The notes under the pieces were generated by a model. The model worked only from the letters and a program-made list of their open reading frames with translations. It searched no databases and was not told the origin of the DNA. Made by a program: the position numbers and the translations under genes. From assembly GCF_000015645.1 (NCBI RefSeq), contig NC_008816.1:310001-374000 (forward strand): a DNA stretch of 64,000 nt, written 5' to 3'. Shown piece after piece: positions 23,845 to 32,350 of this stretch (its first letter is position 1; every line of letters begins with the position of its first letter). The DNA is from Prochlorococcus marinus str. AS9601 (lineage in GTDB: Bacteria; Cyanobacteriota; Cyanobacteriia; PCC-6307; Cyanobiaceae).

Positions 23845-24279
23845 GTGGGAAATTTCATAAATTCAACAACTCTTATACCTTTAATACCTTTAGCAACCTC
23901 TTTATTTGTTCTTATTTTATTGGCAAGTTTTAACAGAACACTTAACAGGTTAACAAAACCAGTTACTGCACTGGTTGCATTATCTTTATTAAGTTCTGCT
24001 TTGATAAGCTTATTTGACTATTTTAAGAAAATAGAAGAAGAATTAGTTTTATCTGAATTTCTCAAATTTTTTGAAGAAAAAAATTTAGTTATACATCTCA
24101 ATTTAGTAAATGAAAAAATTATAATTTTTTTCTCATTAATAATGATATTAATTATTGGAATATCTTTTTATAAATTGCCTAGAAAAAAAGGTTACGTCTC
24201 ATTAATGATTAGCCTAGGATTAATTTCTTCTTCGGTGATGCTCTCAATATTGCTAATAGATTTCTCAGCACTAATCTAA
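23845..24279 (+). CDS. Membrane protein resembling the N-terminus of NdhF
   Basis: 144 residues from a GTG start. Four predicted membrane helices; the N-terminal segment LIPLIPLATSLFVLILLAS is similar to the start of NADH-quinone oxidoreductase subunit 5/NdhF. It lacks the proton-channel core of a complete NdhF (~600 residues), so it is either a stand-alone subunit-like protein or a remnant. Its stop overlaps the convergent PTOX gene by four bases. Confidence 0.6.
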   Translation: MGNFINSTTLIPLIPLATSLFVLILLASFNRTLNRLTKPVTALVALSLLSSALISLFDYFKKIEEELVLSEFLKFFEEKNLVIHLNLVNEKIIIFFSLIMILIIGISFYKLPRKKGYVSLMISLGLISSSVMLSILLIDFSALI

Positions 24280-24785
24280 ACTGTTGTAAGTATTGACAAA
24301 GCTTGGTTAAGTTCTTGGACATGATTTAATTCATCTTGAGCAATTTCTTTTATTTTTTGATCATTTGGATTATCTATTAAGTATTTGGAATAAGTTTCAA
24401 ATGCATGCTCTTCGATTTTTATGTTGACATCATAAGCATTAGCTGGAGAGAGGAAATAATAAAAAACCATGATCCAGTAATAGACAAGCACAAGGTGTCT
24501 AGCAAAAAATCTATCAATCCAGAACCTATCTCCTCCTCTTTTCTCCATTTCTTTAAGATGCTCAGTTTCGTTAATAGCTTGATAAAAATGTTCTTTCATT
24601 AAAATCATTGTTTTCTCATTTTTAATTCCTAGGGATTCTTTAAAATGAAGAACTGAAAGAAATGCAAAATAAGGTGATCTAGCTATAACTTCTAAAACCC
24701 AAAATCTTTGTAAAGATCTACCAGAGTATATGAAGTCTAAGAAGTTAACTGTAATATTCAAAATTAAAGAATTTATTTTCTTCAT
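24276..24785 (-). CDS. Plastoquinol terminal oxidase (PTOX, alternative oxidase family)
   Basis: 169 residues. All di-iron ligand motifs are visible: E32 in LEVIARSPYF, E73 and H76 in NETEHL, the glutamate in KIEEHAFETY around 125, and E152/H155 in DELNHV. It oxidises plastoquinol with O2 to water in the thylakoid membrane, relieving over-reduction under high light or low iron. The family is known from high-light Prochlorococcus. At 169 residues it is short compared with plant PTOX but retains the whole catalytic core. Confidence 0.92.
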   Translation of the reverse strand: MKKINSLILNITVNFLDFIYSGRSLQRFWVLEVIARSPYFAFLSVLHFKESLGIKNEKTMILMKEHFYQAINETEHLKEMEKRGGDRFWIDRFFARHLVLVYYWIMVFYYFLSPANAYDVNIKIEEHAFETYSKYLIDNPNDQKIKEIAQDELNHVQELNQALSILTTV

Positions 24786-24940
24786 AAATTTAGTTTTTCT
24801 TTAAGTATAATTACTTAGTCTCTCGAGGGCTAAAATGTATTGAATTAATTAACCAAAAATTAATCTTTGTAGTCTAAAAATTGTTACTTCCATTGAAATA
24901 TTTTTTTTTCATGCATTAATTGGATAGATAAAAATTTTAT

Positions 24941-25081
24941 ATGACAACTACTGAAAAAATTGCAAATGCCAAAAAGAGGATTGATGAATTAGAAAGGCTT
25001 ATAAAATATTGGAATGATTCAGACCATGATGAGGCAAAAATAGTAAATTTTTCAAGGAATATTGAAAATAAAGTTGCTTAG
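24941..25081 (+). CDS. Small charged helical protein
   Basis: 46 residues, MTTTEKIANAKKRIDELERLI..., an amphipathic N-terminal helix of coiled-coil type (about residues 4-24), then an acidic stretch. Found by direct translation. Function unknown. Confidence 0.5.
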   Translation: MTTTEKIANAKKRIDELERLIKYWNDSDHDEAKIVNFSRNIENKVA

Positions 25082-25225
25082 ATTGTGATGATTAGGGTGG
25101 ATTAACTTTATCTTTTAAGTGATTTTATATCTTTGAAGTTTTGAATATTGTTTAATTTATAAATAGAGCAATTAAACCTATTCTCAAAAACGGTAAGGAA
25201 GAAATAATCTAAAAGAAAAATCAAT

Positions 25226-25339
25226 ATGAAAACCTTTTCAAAAAAATATTTAGTGCCGATTAAATTTATACCATGGGTTTTTTGGGCTTTTATATCTTTT
25301 ATGAGTATATATTTGTGTAAGATAGCCTGGGTAAATTGA
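25226..25339 (+). CDS. Tiny membrane protein
   Basis: 37 residues with a basic N-terminus (MKTFSKKYLVPIKF) and one aromatic-rich helix. It is convergent with the next gene, 13 bases from its stop. No family recognised. Confidence 0.45.
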   Translation: MKTFSKKYLVPIKFIPWVFWAFISFMSIYLCKIAWVN

Positions 25340-25351
25340 ATAATAATGTAT

Positions 25352-25660
25352 CTAGCTTCTCCTTAGCCAACCAGGAGCACCGCCAAACCAATCCGATATA
25401 TCATCTTCACCTGGGTTGAAATGATTTTCTTTATCTAGTCCATCTATCCCAAATGATTGTAAGAGGTTATCAATCCCCCCATCATTTTTTGTACCATTCC
25501 TTCTAAAGCTGTTAGCTTTTTTCAGCCAAAGAGAAATTGTCGAATTATGGTGTGCAAATTTCTCAACATATATCCTTTCTTCTAATGTAATTGATTTATC
25601 TTGAGCAATTCTTTTAATTATTCCTTGGATTTTTAGTCTTTTTGAATTACTAAGAAGCAT
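25352..25660 (-). CDS. Conserved hypothetical protein (102 aa)
   Basis: Soluble protein. The N-terminal helical half (residues ~8-50) contains ITLEERIYVEKFA. A glycine-rich middle and an aromatic C-terminus (DDISDWFGGAPGWLRRS) follow. It looks like a picocyanobacterial clade protein. Function unknown. Confidence 0.7.
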   Translation of the reverse strand: MLLSNSKRLKIQGIIKRIAQDKSITLEERIYVEKFAHHNSTISLWLKKANSFRRNGTKNDGGIDNLLQSFGIDGLDKENHFNPGEDDISDWFGGAPGWLRRS

Positions 25661-25922
25661 TTTTGATCAATTCATTAATCTTTTTATAGGAAGGATTAGT
25701 AAATATATCCTGTCAATGTTAATTTCAACAAATTAACTATTTTAGGAGGTTCTTAAGCAAGAAAAGTCTTAAGACACTAAAAAAAGGGATCAATAAGTAA
25801 CCCATGATACTTTTATTCATTTATCAAACTTATTATTCCTGCAAATTAGATAAAAAAAATCAATCCATTCTTAAAGACACTACAAAATTAAGAAAACCAA
25901 ACCAGTTGTTGCGCAATAGTAA

Positions 25923-25952
25923 ATCTGTACTAGTATTAGTACAGATGTATTG
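25923..25952. promoter_or_regulatory. Inverted repeat containing a LexA-box-like site
   Basis: A perfect 10-bp inverted repeat, ATCTGTACTA-GTAT-TAGTACAGAT (25923-25946). Overlapping it is TAGTACAGATGTATTG (25937-25952), which agrees at 12 of 16 positions with the site at 22905 and resembles the cyanobacterial LexA consensus. It ends 7 bases before the ATG at 25960, an ideal repressor position. Confidence 0.5.
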
Positions 25953-25959
25953 TTAAGAC

Positions 25960-26166
25960 ATGAAAGTTATTTCATCTTCACCTTATGCCCCTTTTAATTC
26001 AAAAGAGTGGAATTCTCTAATAAGCAAAAATGTAAAGTTTGAAAATACTCCAATAAAGATTCAAAAAAAATTTGATAGAACTTTTACTCTAAAAAAGATT
26101 GAAAAAGATAAACTTATGCAAGATAAGAATGAATTGCACCAACAAATGCAACTTGTATTCGGATAG
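25960..26166 (+). CDS. Small basic protein, possibly LexA-regulated
   Basis: 68 residues, no membrane helix. A lysine-rich helical middle (KKFDRTFTLKKIEKDKLMQDK) and a Gln-rich end. No family recognised. The 10-bp inverted repeat with a LexA-like box just before its start suggests SOS control. By analogy a small SOS-induced protein could be a division inhibitor, but nothing in the sequence shows this. Confidence 0.65.
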   Translation: MKVISSSPYAPFNSKEWNSLISKNVKFENTPIKIQKKFDRTFTLKKIEKDKLMQDKNELHQQMQLVFG

Positions 26167-26256
26167 AAAAATATTAACTAACAATCTTTTTATTGAATAT
26201 TATTTTACGATATCCAATTTTTTGTTAGATTAGTAGAAATACAAGAAGGATTTAAT

Positions 26257-26547
26257 TTGGCTGTTGATCGAGAACTTTTAAAAGAAGTTACCCAAGAACT
26301 TTGGAATACCGTAAAAAAACTAAGACCTGAAATAGATCGGCAAACTCGACTTCAATTAGTTTTAAAGGCCTTATTAACTATTGGAGATTTACCAGATCAA
26401 ATGCAAGCTGCCATGGTTGTAGGTGTTTGCGCAGAAATGGATAAAAGTGATGTTGATAATGTTGAAACTAATTCACAAACTAAAGATTCAAGCGGAGTTG
26501 ATACTTCTACAGGCAGAAAAGTAGTTAGAAGAAGTTCAGCTAAATAA
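26257..26547 (+). CDS. Conserved hypothetical helical protein (96 aa)
   Basis: Starts at TTG with a good AGAAGGA ribosome-binding site 8 bases upstream. Residues 1-67 are helical and well ordered (LLKEVTQELWNTVKKLRPEI..., ALLTIGDLPDQMQAAMVVGVCAEM). The C-terminal third is Ser/Thr-rich and disordered. I recall this as a family limited to Prochlorococcus and marine Synechococcus. Function unknown. Confidence 0.75.
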   Translation: MAVDRELLKEVTQELWNTVKKLRPEIDRQTRLQLVLKALLTIGDLPDQMQAAMVVGVCAEMDKSDVDNVETNSQTKDSSGVDTSTGRKVVRRSSAK

Positions 26548-26558
26548 ACCTTAAACTA

Positions 26559-26762
26559 TCATCCTTTAATTTTCTTTGATTTGTTTTTGTTAAGTCTATT
26601 GAATAGGTAATATGAAATTACAAGTAAGAGAGGAACGAATATTGAGTGTAAAGTCATCATTAATTCGGTTTGGCCCATTCCTATAAGATTTGACTCGTTT
26701 GGCAGTTGTTCTGACCAAGTGCCAACTAAATGCCAGGCTTGAGGAATTGATAAGAAAAACAT
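26559..26762 (-). CDS. Small membrane protein (67 aa)
   Basis: One clear membrane helix (LHSIFVPLLLVISYYLF, about residues 38-55) followed by a basic tail, with an N-terminal aromatic segment. Convergent with the previous gene, 11 bases apart. No family recognised. Confidence 0.6.
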   Translation of the reverse strand: MFFLSIPQAWHLVGTWSEQLPNESNLIGMGQTELMMTLHSIFVPLLLVISYYLFNRLNKNKSKKIKG

Positions 26763-26879
26763 ATAAGAGCTATAAGTTAAGTTTATGTTCAGATAAAGAT
26801 TATCATTATTGAACGTTTTTGCTTTCTTTATTCTTATTTCTTAACTAAGTAGTATTAGAGTTATAAAAAAGAACTTGAT

Positions 26880-28409
26880 TCATAAATTTATTTTCTTAAG
26901 AAGAGTTTTAAATTCTTTTTTTCCAATAATTTTTTCAGCTGCGTAAGCGCCACTTGCTGAAACAGCAGGAATTCCAATACCTGGAAATGTACTTGCACCG
27001 CAAGTAAATAAATTTTTCACTGGAGTTTTGCAGCCTGGGAAAAGACCTTTTGCTGCAGATAATGCAGGGCCGTAACTACCGCAATAAGTATTGGTGAATT
27101 TTTTATGAGTGATGGGGGTTCCTAGCATCTTTAAATCAATCCTTTCATCTATATCCGGGATGAATTTTCGCACTGCATTAAGGAATATTGAACATCTTTC
27201 TTCTTTCAAATTTCTATATTCTAGTTCCTTTGGATTTAGGTTTTCCCAAATTTCCCAAGGTTCATTTGCGGGAGTATATCCATGAAGAACATGTTTTCCT
27301 TCAGGGGCCATATTTTTATCTAAAACAGATGGGATTGAAAATACAGCTATATTTCTTTCTGCGGTTATACCTTTTTCCCACTCATCAACATGTATCGCAT
27401 GTATTGGCAAATTTTCAAGACCATCAGCATCAAAACCTAGATGTATATGAAGGAAAGAATCACATTTATTAGGGTTCAAAACTTTTGTATTCCATTTTTT
27501 TGAAATTTCATTTGGAATTAACTTTTTTAAATTCCAAACATCAGTATTCGTGACAACAGATTCACAACTATAACTACAACCATTATTAAGAGTTATACCT
27601 GTGGCTAAATTTTTATTGAAGTTAATTGTCTTTACTCTCGAAGAAAGAATTAATTCTCCTCCATTTTTTTTAAATCCATTAATTAAGGCTTTTACGATTG
27701 ATTCACTACCTCCTTTGGGGTATTCAAGGTATGAATTTGGTTCAAACCATTCGTTAAATAAAGTAGCCATCGCAGCTGTATTTGTATCATGCATTGACAT
27801 ACCACTTATCAAAAAGCTCAATAAATCAACCCAATTTCTGAGAAAAGGATCCTCTAGGTGATTATTAACTAAATTCCCAAAGCCTTTATTAATTTTTGGT
27901 AATTGATTGATATTAGGTAAAAATTTTGAGGTTAAATTTATTAGATCTAAGAAATTTATTGATTCGGGAGAAAATGAGAGTAGAGGTATTTCATTTATTA
28001 TTTGGCTAAGAGGTTTTATCCCGGAAATAAATGATTCCCATTCTTTAACAGATTTCTCACCTCTTAAAGTTTTAATTGTCTGTTTAAAAGGTTCTTCCCC
28101 TACATCAAGATTAAAATTGCCTTCTGGGACAATTACTTGCCAACCTTTGTATTGAAATAGTTCAACTTCTTCATCAAGTAATTTAAGAATTTGACCTAGG
28201 GGATTGGTTGTCGGCCATTTACCTATTCCACTCCATAATGAGGGACCTGATTCAAAAGTGTAACCTTTTCTTTTGAAACTGTGAGCAACACCTCCTGGCT
28301 GGTTATGTGCTTCACATATAAGTACTTTTTTACCTTTTAAAGCAAGAATTGAACCACAACATAAACCACCTATTCCACTACCTATTATTACAACATCGTA
28401 CTTTTTCAT
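26880..28409 (-). CDS. FAD-dependent carotenoid isomerase/desaturase (CrtISO/CrtH-like)
   Basis: 509 residues. N-terminal dinucleotide-binding motif VIIGSGIGGLCCGS with the following EAHNQPGGVAHSF, and a C-terminal FAD-contact segment FTCGASTFPGIGIPAVSASG. This is the phytoene-desaturase superfamily at the length of CrtISO, which isomerises poly-cis lycopene to the all-trans form. It could be crtH itself or a paralogue; motifs alone do not separate them. Transcribed away from the 28.4-28.7 kb gap. Confidence 0.82.
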   Translation of the reverse strand: MKKYDVVIIGSGIGGLCCGSILALKGKKVLICEAHNQPGGVAHSFKRKGYTFESGPSLWSGIGKWPTTNPLGQILKLLDEEVELFQYKGWQVIVPEGNFNLDVGEEPFKQTIKTLRGEKSVKEWESFISGIKPLSQIINEIPLLSFSPESINFLDLINLTSKFLPNINQLPKINKGFGNLVNNHLEDPFLRNWVDLLSFLISGMSMHDTNTAAMATLFNEWFEPNSYLEYPKGGSESIVKALINGFKKNGGELILSSRVKTINFNKNLATGITLNNGCSYSCESVVTNTDVWNLKKLIPNEISKKWNTKVLNPNKCDSFLHIHLGFDADGLENLPIHAIHVDEWEKGITAERNIAVFSIPSVLDKNMAPEGKHVLHGYTPANEPWEIWENLNPKELEYRNLKEERCSIFLNAVRKFIPDIDERIDLKMLGTPITHKKFTNTYCGSYGPALSAAKGLFPGCKTPVKNLFTCGASTFPGIGIPAVSASGAYAAEKIIGKKEFKTLLKKINL

Positions 28410-28448
28410 TAAATATTTACTTTACTTTTCTCTTAAAACTAATGCGTT

Positions 28449-28559
28449 TTAGACAATTGTATTAGTTGAAGTTGTAATACTTAGAACAACAGCAAGGAAA
28501 AATATGTAAGGGACAGCTTTTAAAGGTATGTACCCCTGGCTTTTAGAGATGAAATCCAT
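28449..28559 (-). CDS. Tiny single-helix membrane protein
   Basis: 36 residues, MDFISKSQGYIPLKAVPYIFFLAVVLS..., one membrane helix. It starts with MDFI like the 31-residue ORF at 37320-37415. Found by translation; no family assigned. Confidence 0.5.
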   Translation of the reverse strand: MDFISKSQGYIPLKAVPYIFFLAVVLSITTSTNTIV

Positions 28560-28740
28560 TGATTAGGTTACTTTATGTAAATATATTAACGAGATCTTGT
28601 TCCTTATGTGTGCCAAAAAATTATTTTTTTGGAAATATATTGAAACAAAGAAATCTTTTTGGAGAGATTTTTTAACTAAGAACATTTTTTATGAAGTTAT
28701 CTTAGTATTTGATTCTTAGATTCTTAGATTAAAATCTACT

Positions 28741-29226
28741 ATGAAAAACTTTCCTGATATTAATGAGATAAAACTATTGGAAAAAAATTCCCAAAAAAAT
28801 GGTAGCGGAATTGTATATGAGGAACTGTTAGGAATATGGAAGTTTAAGTATGTATGGGGAAAGGAGTCAGATGAAATCAAAAATATACCCAGTTCGATTC
28901 TCCAAGTATTGTCGGCAAGACTCGAATTGAAAAGTAAAAATAAAGAGGATCAAATAAATTATGAAATAAAAAATTCAATTAATTTCGGATTATTAAATAT
29001 TACTTTTATAGGCATCGCAGAATTAAAAGGGATTAGACCTTTATTGGCTTTCTATTTTGAAGAATTGAAAATTAGTATTAGTAGTTTTCCTATATTTATT
29101 AAGGATTTAAAAAAACCAGAAGAAAAAAAAATGCCTTTTTTCTCACTAGTAGGAATTAGCACTAAAGATAATTGGTTATGTGCTCGAGGCAGGGGCGGAG
29201 GGCTTGCAATATGGGTTAAGTCTTAA
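28741..29226 (+). CDS. Conserved hypothetical protein, weakly PAP/fibrillin-like
   Basis: 161 residues, no membrane helix. The pattern EELLGIWKFKYVWGK near residues 28-42 and a closing GRGGGLAIWVKS recall the lipocalin-like PAP/fibrillin fold (opening W-x-L-x-Y and closing strand), but the match is weak. If right, it would be a thylakoid-associated lipid-binding protein. It is convergent with the Nif11-like gene, one base apart. Confidence 0.6.
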   Translation: MKNFPDINEIKLLEKNSQKNGSGIVYEELLGIWKFKYVWGKESDEIKNIPSSILQVLSARLELKSKNKEDQINYEIKNSINFGLLNITFIGIAELKGIRPLLAFYFEELKISISSFPIFIKDLKKPEEKKMPFFSLVGISTKDNWLCARGRGGGLAIWVKS

Positions 29227-29227
29227 T

Positions 29228-29443
29228 TTAGTGGTATTCTCCGGGATGATCTACCTTTCTTACGGTAACTTTATCAACTTTTTGTCCATTAAATCTTAAG
29301 AGATCATCTCCTGAAAAGTCATAACCTAAGCGTTGACCTATTAGGGCTACATCATCTGCTGTAGAGGATGTCGTAACCTGCTTTTTTAATTCTTCATCAG
29401 ATTGCATTTTAATTAAAAATTTTCTTATTTCAGAAAAACTCAT
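29228..29443 (-). CDS. Nif11-like leader-peptide-domain protein
   Basis: 71 residues. The N-terminal ~50 residues match the Nif11/N11P leader type: MSFSEIRKFLIKMQSDEELKKQV, then ADDVALIGQRLGYDFSGDDL. In other cyanobacteria this leader precedes ribosomally made modified peptides. Here no Gly-Gly cleavage site and no Cys/Ser/Thr-rich core follow; the tail (KVDKVTVRKVDHPGEYH) is charged. No lanthionine synthetase or peptidase-transporter is in the window, so it is an orphan member. Confidence 0.8.
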   Translation of the reverse strand: MSFSEIRKFLIKMQSDEELKKQVTTSSTADDVALIGQRLGYDFSGDDLLRFNGQKVDKVTVRKVDHPGEYH

Positions 29444-29534
29444 TACTAGAATTTGATTGATTGATGTTAAAGAAATTTATAAAATCTTTTTCTTAGCAAG
29501 AACAAGATAAATAGATAATCATTATACTATTTTT

Positions 29535-29852
29535 ATGACTTACTTATTCCTCTATATAGTTGGCATAATTTCAATATGGTGTATATATCGTCTCGGTTGG
29601 CTTGAGGCGCTCAAAACAATAGTTAAAGTTATAGTTCCCTCAGCGCTTATTATTTTATTTAACATAAAAGCCGGAAGATTACTTTTTAAAAGTCCTTTAG
29701 TCGGTTTATTAAGCGCTTTGCCTACTTCTATTTTTATTTTTAGAGGTTCATTGCCTTTAGTTAGTTATATAAATAACTGGATTGAAAATAAAATAAATAA
29801 TTATGATGATTCGGAAGTTATAGATACTGATTCTGTGCCTTTAGATGATTAA
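29535..29852 (+). CDS. Conserved membrane protein (105 aa)
   Basis: Two or three membrane helices (about residues 2-18, 27-45, 52-72) and an acidic C-terminal tail (DDSEVIDTDSVPLDD). Function unknown. Convergent with the next gene, one base between stops. Confidence 0.65.
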   Translation: MTYLFLYIVGIISIWCIYRLGWLEALKTIVKVIVPSALIILFNIKAGRLLFKSPLVGLLSALPTSIFIFRGSLPLVSYINNWIENKINNYDDSEVIDTDSVPLDD

Positions 29853-29853
29853 T

Positions 29854-30246
29854 TTAATCGAATCCAAGAAATAATTCTTTGTGCACAACAAGAACATCAA
29901 ATAAAGTTGTTCCATGAATAGGACTTAATGGAATTTTGTCTATATTCAATGCTTCTGCGCAAATTAAATGAGCATCCCATTTTGTATTGTGATCACTTAT
30001 TTCAATTGACCACTCAATTACTTTTTTGAAATGATCTGGCATCTCTGAACCAATTTTTCTGCAAATTTGACATAGAACTGACAAAAGAGGAGGTTTTGAT
30101 GGCCTTTTTAAATCTTTAATAAGGCTAGGTTGTGTAAAAACACTTGTATAGCGTATATAGTCTATCAATTCATATTCTTCTTTAGTAAGAGCTGCTTTAT
30201 CTAGTGCTCTTTCAAATTCGTCTATGGGGGTTATGGGCCTATCCAA
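29854..30246 (-). CDS. Conserved hypothetical protein (130 aa)
   Basis: Soluble, largely helical, starting at TTG 4 bases after the tatA stop, so probably coexpressed with tatA. Segments LTKEEYELIDYIRYTSVF and WDAHLICAEALNID stand out. No family recognised; likely a picocyanobacterial protein. Confidence 0.65.
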   Translation of the reverse strand: MDRPITPIDEFERALDKAALTKEEYELIDYIRYTSVFTQPSLIKDLKRPSKPPLLSVLCQICRKIGSEMPDHFKKVIEWSIEISDHNTKWDAHLICAEALNIDKIPLSPIHGTTLFDVLVVHKELFLGFD

Positions 30247-30250
30247 GATA

Positions 30251-30517
30251 TTATTTTTTGCTGTTTTCTGAATCTATTTTTTCTTGATTAATTTCATTGG
30301 TTTGATTGCTTTCTATAGATATAGGAGATTCATCTTTATCTTGTTCGTTCATAACTTGGTCGATTTCATTTTGAAATTCATTCGATGCTTTTTTAAGACT
30401 TTTCAAAGTTTTGCCAAGCTGTTTTCCTAGTTCTGGAAGCTTTTTGGGACCAAAAATTAAGAGAGCTAAGATAAGTATTACTGTAACTTCAGGTAAACCT
30501 ACACCAAAAATATTCAT
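30251..30517 (-). CDS. tatA: Sec-independent translocase protein TatA/E
   Basis: 88 residues. Short N-terminal membrane helix (VTVILILALLIFGPKKLPELGKQLGK) with the FGPKKLPE hinge, an amphipathic helix, then a polar acidic tail. TatA forms the channel that exports folded proteins across the thylakoid and plasma membranes together with TatC (not in this window). Confidence 0.93.
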   Translation of the reverse strand: MNIFGVGLPEVTVILILALLIFGPKKLPELGKQLGKTLKSLKKASNEFQNEIDQVMNEQDKDESPISIESNQTNEINQEKIDSENSKK

Positions 30518-30607
30518 AGCGGATAACTATTTAACTAATTAGGAAATCTATTATTAAATATAGTCAAGTCATGTAAAAATTTCATTCTTGGAAAAGCTTT
30601 ATTAATA

Positions 30608-30745
30608 TTAAAAAATTTTGAAAAATATCATTGTTATTAATACTCCTTTAAAAAAAACTAACCAAAGTAATTGATAATCACTCAATTTGAATTTTTTTTG
30701 GTACCACTTTATAAGAGTTTTATGTTTAGTTATTAATTTTTTCAT
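30608..30745 (-). CDS. Small basic membrane protein
   Basis: 45 residues found by translation. The basic amphipathic N-terminus contains HKTLIKWYQKKFKLSDYQLLW and leads into one hydrophobic helix. It resembles small proteins seen repeatedly in marine picocyanobacteria; function unknown. Confidence 0.55.
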   Translation of the reverse strand: MKKLITKHKTLIKWYQKKFKLSDYQLLWLVFFKGVLITMIFFKIF

Positions 30746-30925
30746 TTATACCGAAATTATTTTTTACTAACTCTTATTTTATCTTAATTTCTTTTATTAT
30801 TATTTTAGATAAATTCTAAATTCAACTCAAATTAGAATATTCTATAAAATTTTAATCTTTTATTGAAATTAAATTTTTCAAAATTATTGAAACTATTCAC
30901 TAGATATTTAATATCTTAAAAAAAA

Positions 30926-31165
30926 ATGAAATACCTATTTTTTGTTTTTTACTTATTTTTTCCAATTTATCCAGCTGAAGGAGTTACCACAAAAATGTTT
31001 AAAGTATTGGATACGTGTGCAAGATATAGACTTGGTGAGATTAATGCTAATGAGGCTATAGAAAAACTAAAATTAAAATTAACGAACTCTTCGACCAATC
31101 AGCCAAATGACCTAGTAAAAAAATATTGCTCAGTATTTACTCCAAATGAAAAAATTGAATTTTAA
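30926..31165 (+). CDS. Small secreted protein
   Basis: 79 residues: signal peptide (KYLFFVFYLFFPIYPAEG, likely cleaved near residue 20), then a ~55-residue mature part with two cysteines (LDTCARYRLGEI and KKYCSVF) that could pair. No family recognised. The cysteine layout is like the 142-residue secreted protein at 47102. Confidence 0.6.
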   Translation: MKYLFFVFYLFFPIYPAEGVTTKMFKVLDTCARYRLGEINANEAIEKLKLKLTNSSTNQPNDLVKKYCSVFTPNEKIEF

Positions 31166-31183
31166 TTTTAGTAATATATTTAA

Positions 31184-31315
31184 TTATTCTTTTTTTGAAT
31201 AATCTTTAGCTTTAGTTCGTATTTCTTTAACTTTTTTAAAATTAGTTATTTTTAAATTAAAAATAACTCCCAAAAAAAGAATAAAAAATAGAAAAATATA
31301 GACTATTAATTCCAT
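31184..31315 (-). CDS. Tiny membrane protein with basic tail
   Basis: 43 residues: one hydrophobic helix (VYIFLFFILFLGVIF) followed by a Lys-rich tail ending DYSKKE. Found by translation; no family recognised. Confidence 0.5.
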   Translation of the reverse strand: MELIVYIFLFFILFLGVIFNLKITNFKKVKEIRTKAKDYSKKE

Positions 31316-31465
31316 AATATTGAATTAATAAATTTACATTAGTTTATTTCCATAATTTTTTAGTATCAAATTAAACATAAAAACTGACTTAAATATTAGT
31401 TATTTCCTTTGAAGGCCACAATAAAAACATATTAACCTCTAATATGGAATTTTATAAGAACTGTT

Positions 31466-31915
31466 GTGCAGATTGGAGATAAAATTCCAGAATTTTCTTT
31501 ACTGGATCAAAATGGAGTTAAAAGATCAAATAAGGGATTAAAAAATCCCCTTGTTTTGTTTTTTTATCCAAAAGATGATACGCCAGGTTGCACTATAGAA
31601 GTTTGCGGATTTAGAGATAAATATGACTTATTTAAAGTACTAGGTGCAGAAGTTTGGGGAGTAAGTAATGGAAGTACCTCAAGTCATTTAGCATTCGCCA
31701 ATAAAAATAAATTACAATATCCATTACTTTGTGATACGAATGACGCTCTTAGGCAAACTTTTAAAGTTCCTAAAGTATTAGGCTTTATGGATGGTAGGGT
31801 AACTTACGTTATCGATCGCAAAGGAACAGTTAGACATATTTTTAGAGATTTATTGAATGGTCCTGAACACATTAAAGAGGCTATTAGGGTGCTTAAGGAA
31901 ATTCAAAATCAATAA
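31466..31915 (+). CDS. bcp: Thioredoxin-dependent peroxiredoxin (Bcp/PrxQ)
   Basis: 149 residues from a GTG start. The active-site motif FFYPKDDTPGCTIEVCGFRD holds the peroxidatic Cys42 and the resolving Cys47, the PrxQ pattern. It reduces H2O2 and organic peroxides using thioredoxin. In marine cyanobacteria it is part of the ROS defence. It may be cotranscribed with the small ORF at 31982. Confidence 0.95.
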   Translation: MQIGDKIPEFSLLDQNGVKRSNKGLKNPLVLFFYPKDDTPGCTIEVCGFRDKYDLFKVLGAEVWGVSNGSTSSHLAFANKNKLQYPLLCDTNDALRQTFKVPKVLGFMDGRVTYVIDRKGTVRHIFRDLLNGPEHIKEAIRVLKEIQNQ

Positions 31916-31981
31916 ATTATTATTCAAGGAATTTTAGATTAATAAGTTTTGTTTTATCATAGTTTCAGCTTTTTTAATAAT

Positions 31982-32254
31982 ATGAAGAAAATGGGAATGC
32001 AGGCTGTTGATCTTGCTATTCAAAATGGAGTGGATCTTGACGGTACTCCAATACCTCAAAAAATGCTAGATCTTTATAACAGAATTATGGATGAGGAGAA
32101 TAAAAGACAAAGGAGCGGTGTTAAAAAATCAATGAGAAATAGATGCGTCAAAACTGGTTCTAAGCATTTTGATAAAGAAACATTGAATCAATTATTAATA
32201 GAATCAGGATGGGAAGGTCTCAAAGAAAAGGAAATTTTATTTTTTTATAACTAA
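31982..32254 (+). CDS. Conserved hypothetical protein (90 aa)
   Basis: ATG at 31982 chosen; a TTG at 31949 would add 11 residues. The order is LAIQNGVDLDGTPIPQKMLDLYNRIMDEEN, a basic middle (KRQRSGVKKSMRNRC), then a helical end with a tryptophan. Soluble, no family recognised. Confidence 0.65.
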   Translation: MKKMGMQAVDLAIQNGVDLDGTPIPQKMLDLYNRIMDEENKRQRSGVKKSMRNRCVKTGSKHFDKETLNQLLIESGWEGLKEKEILFFYN

Positions 32255-32350
32255 AAAAATTTTTTATAAAATAAAATACATATCGCAATTTTTACTTAAA
32301 TTAAAAAACTGAGAACTAATTAAATATTTTCTTAGATCTAATTTTTTGAA

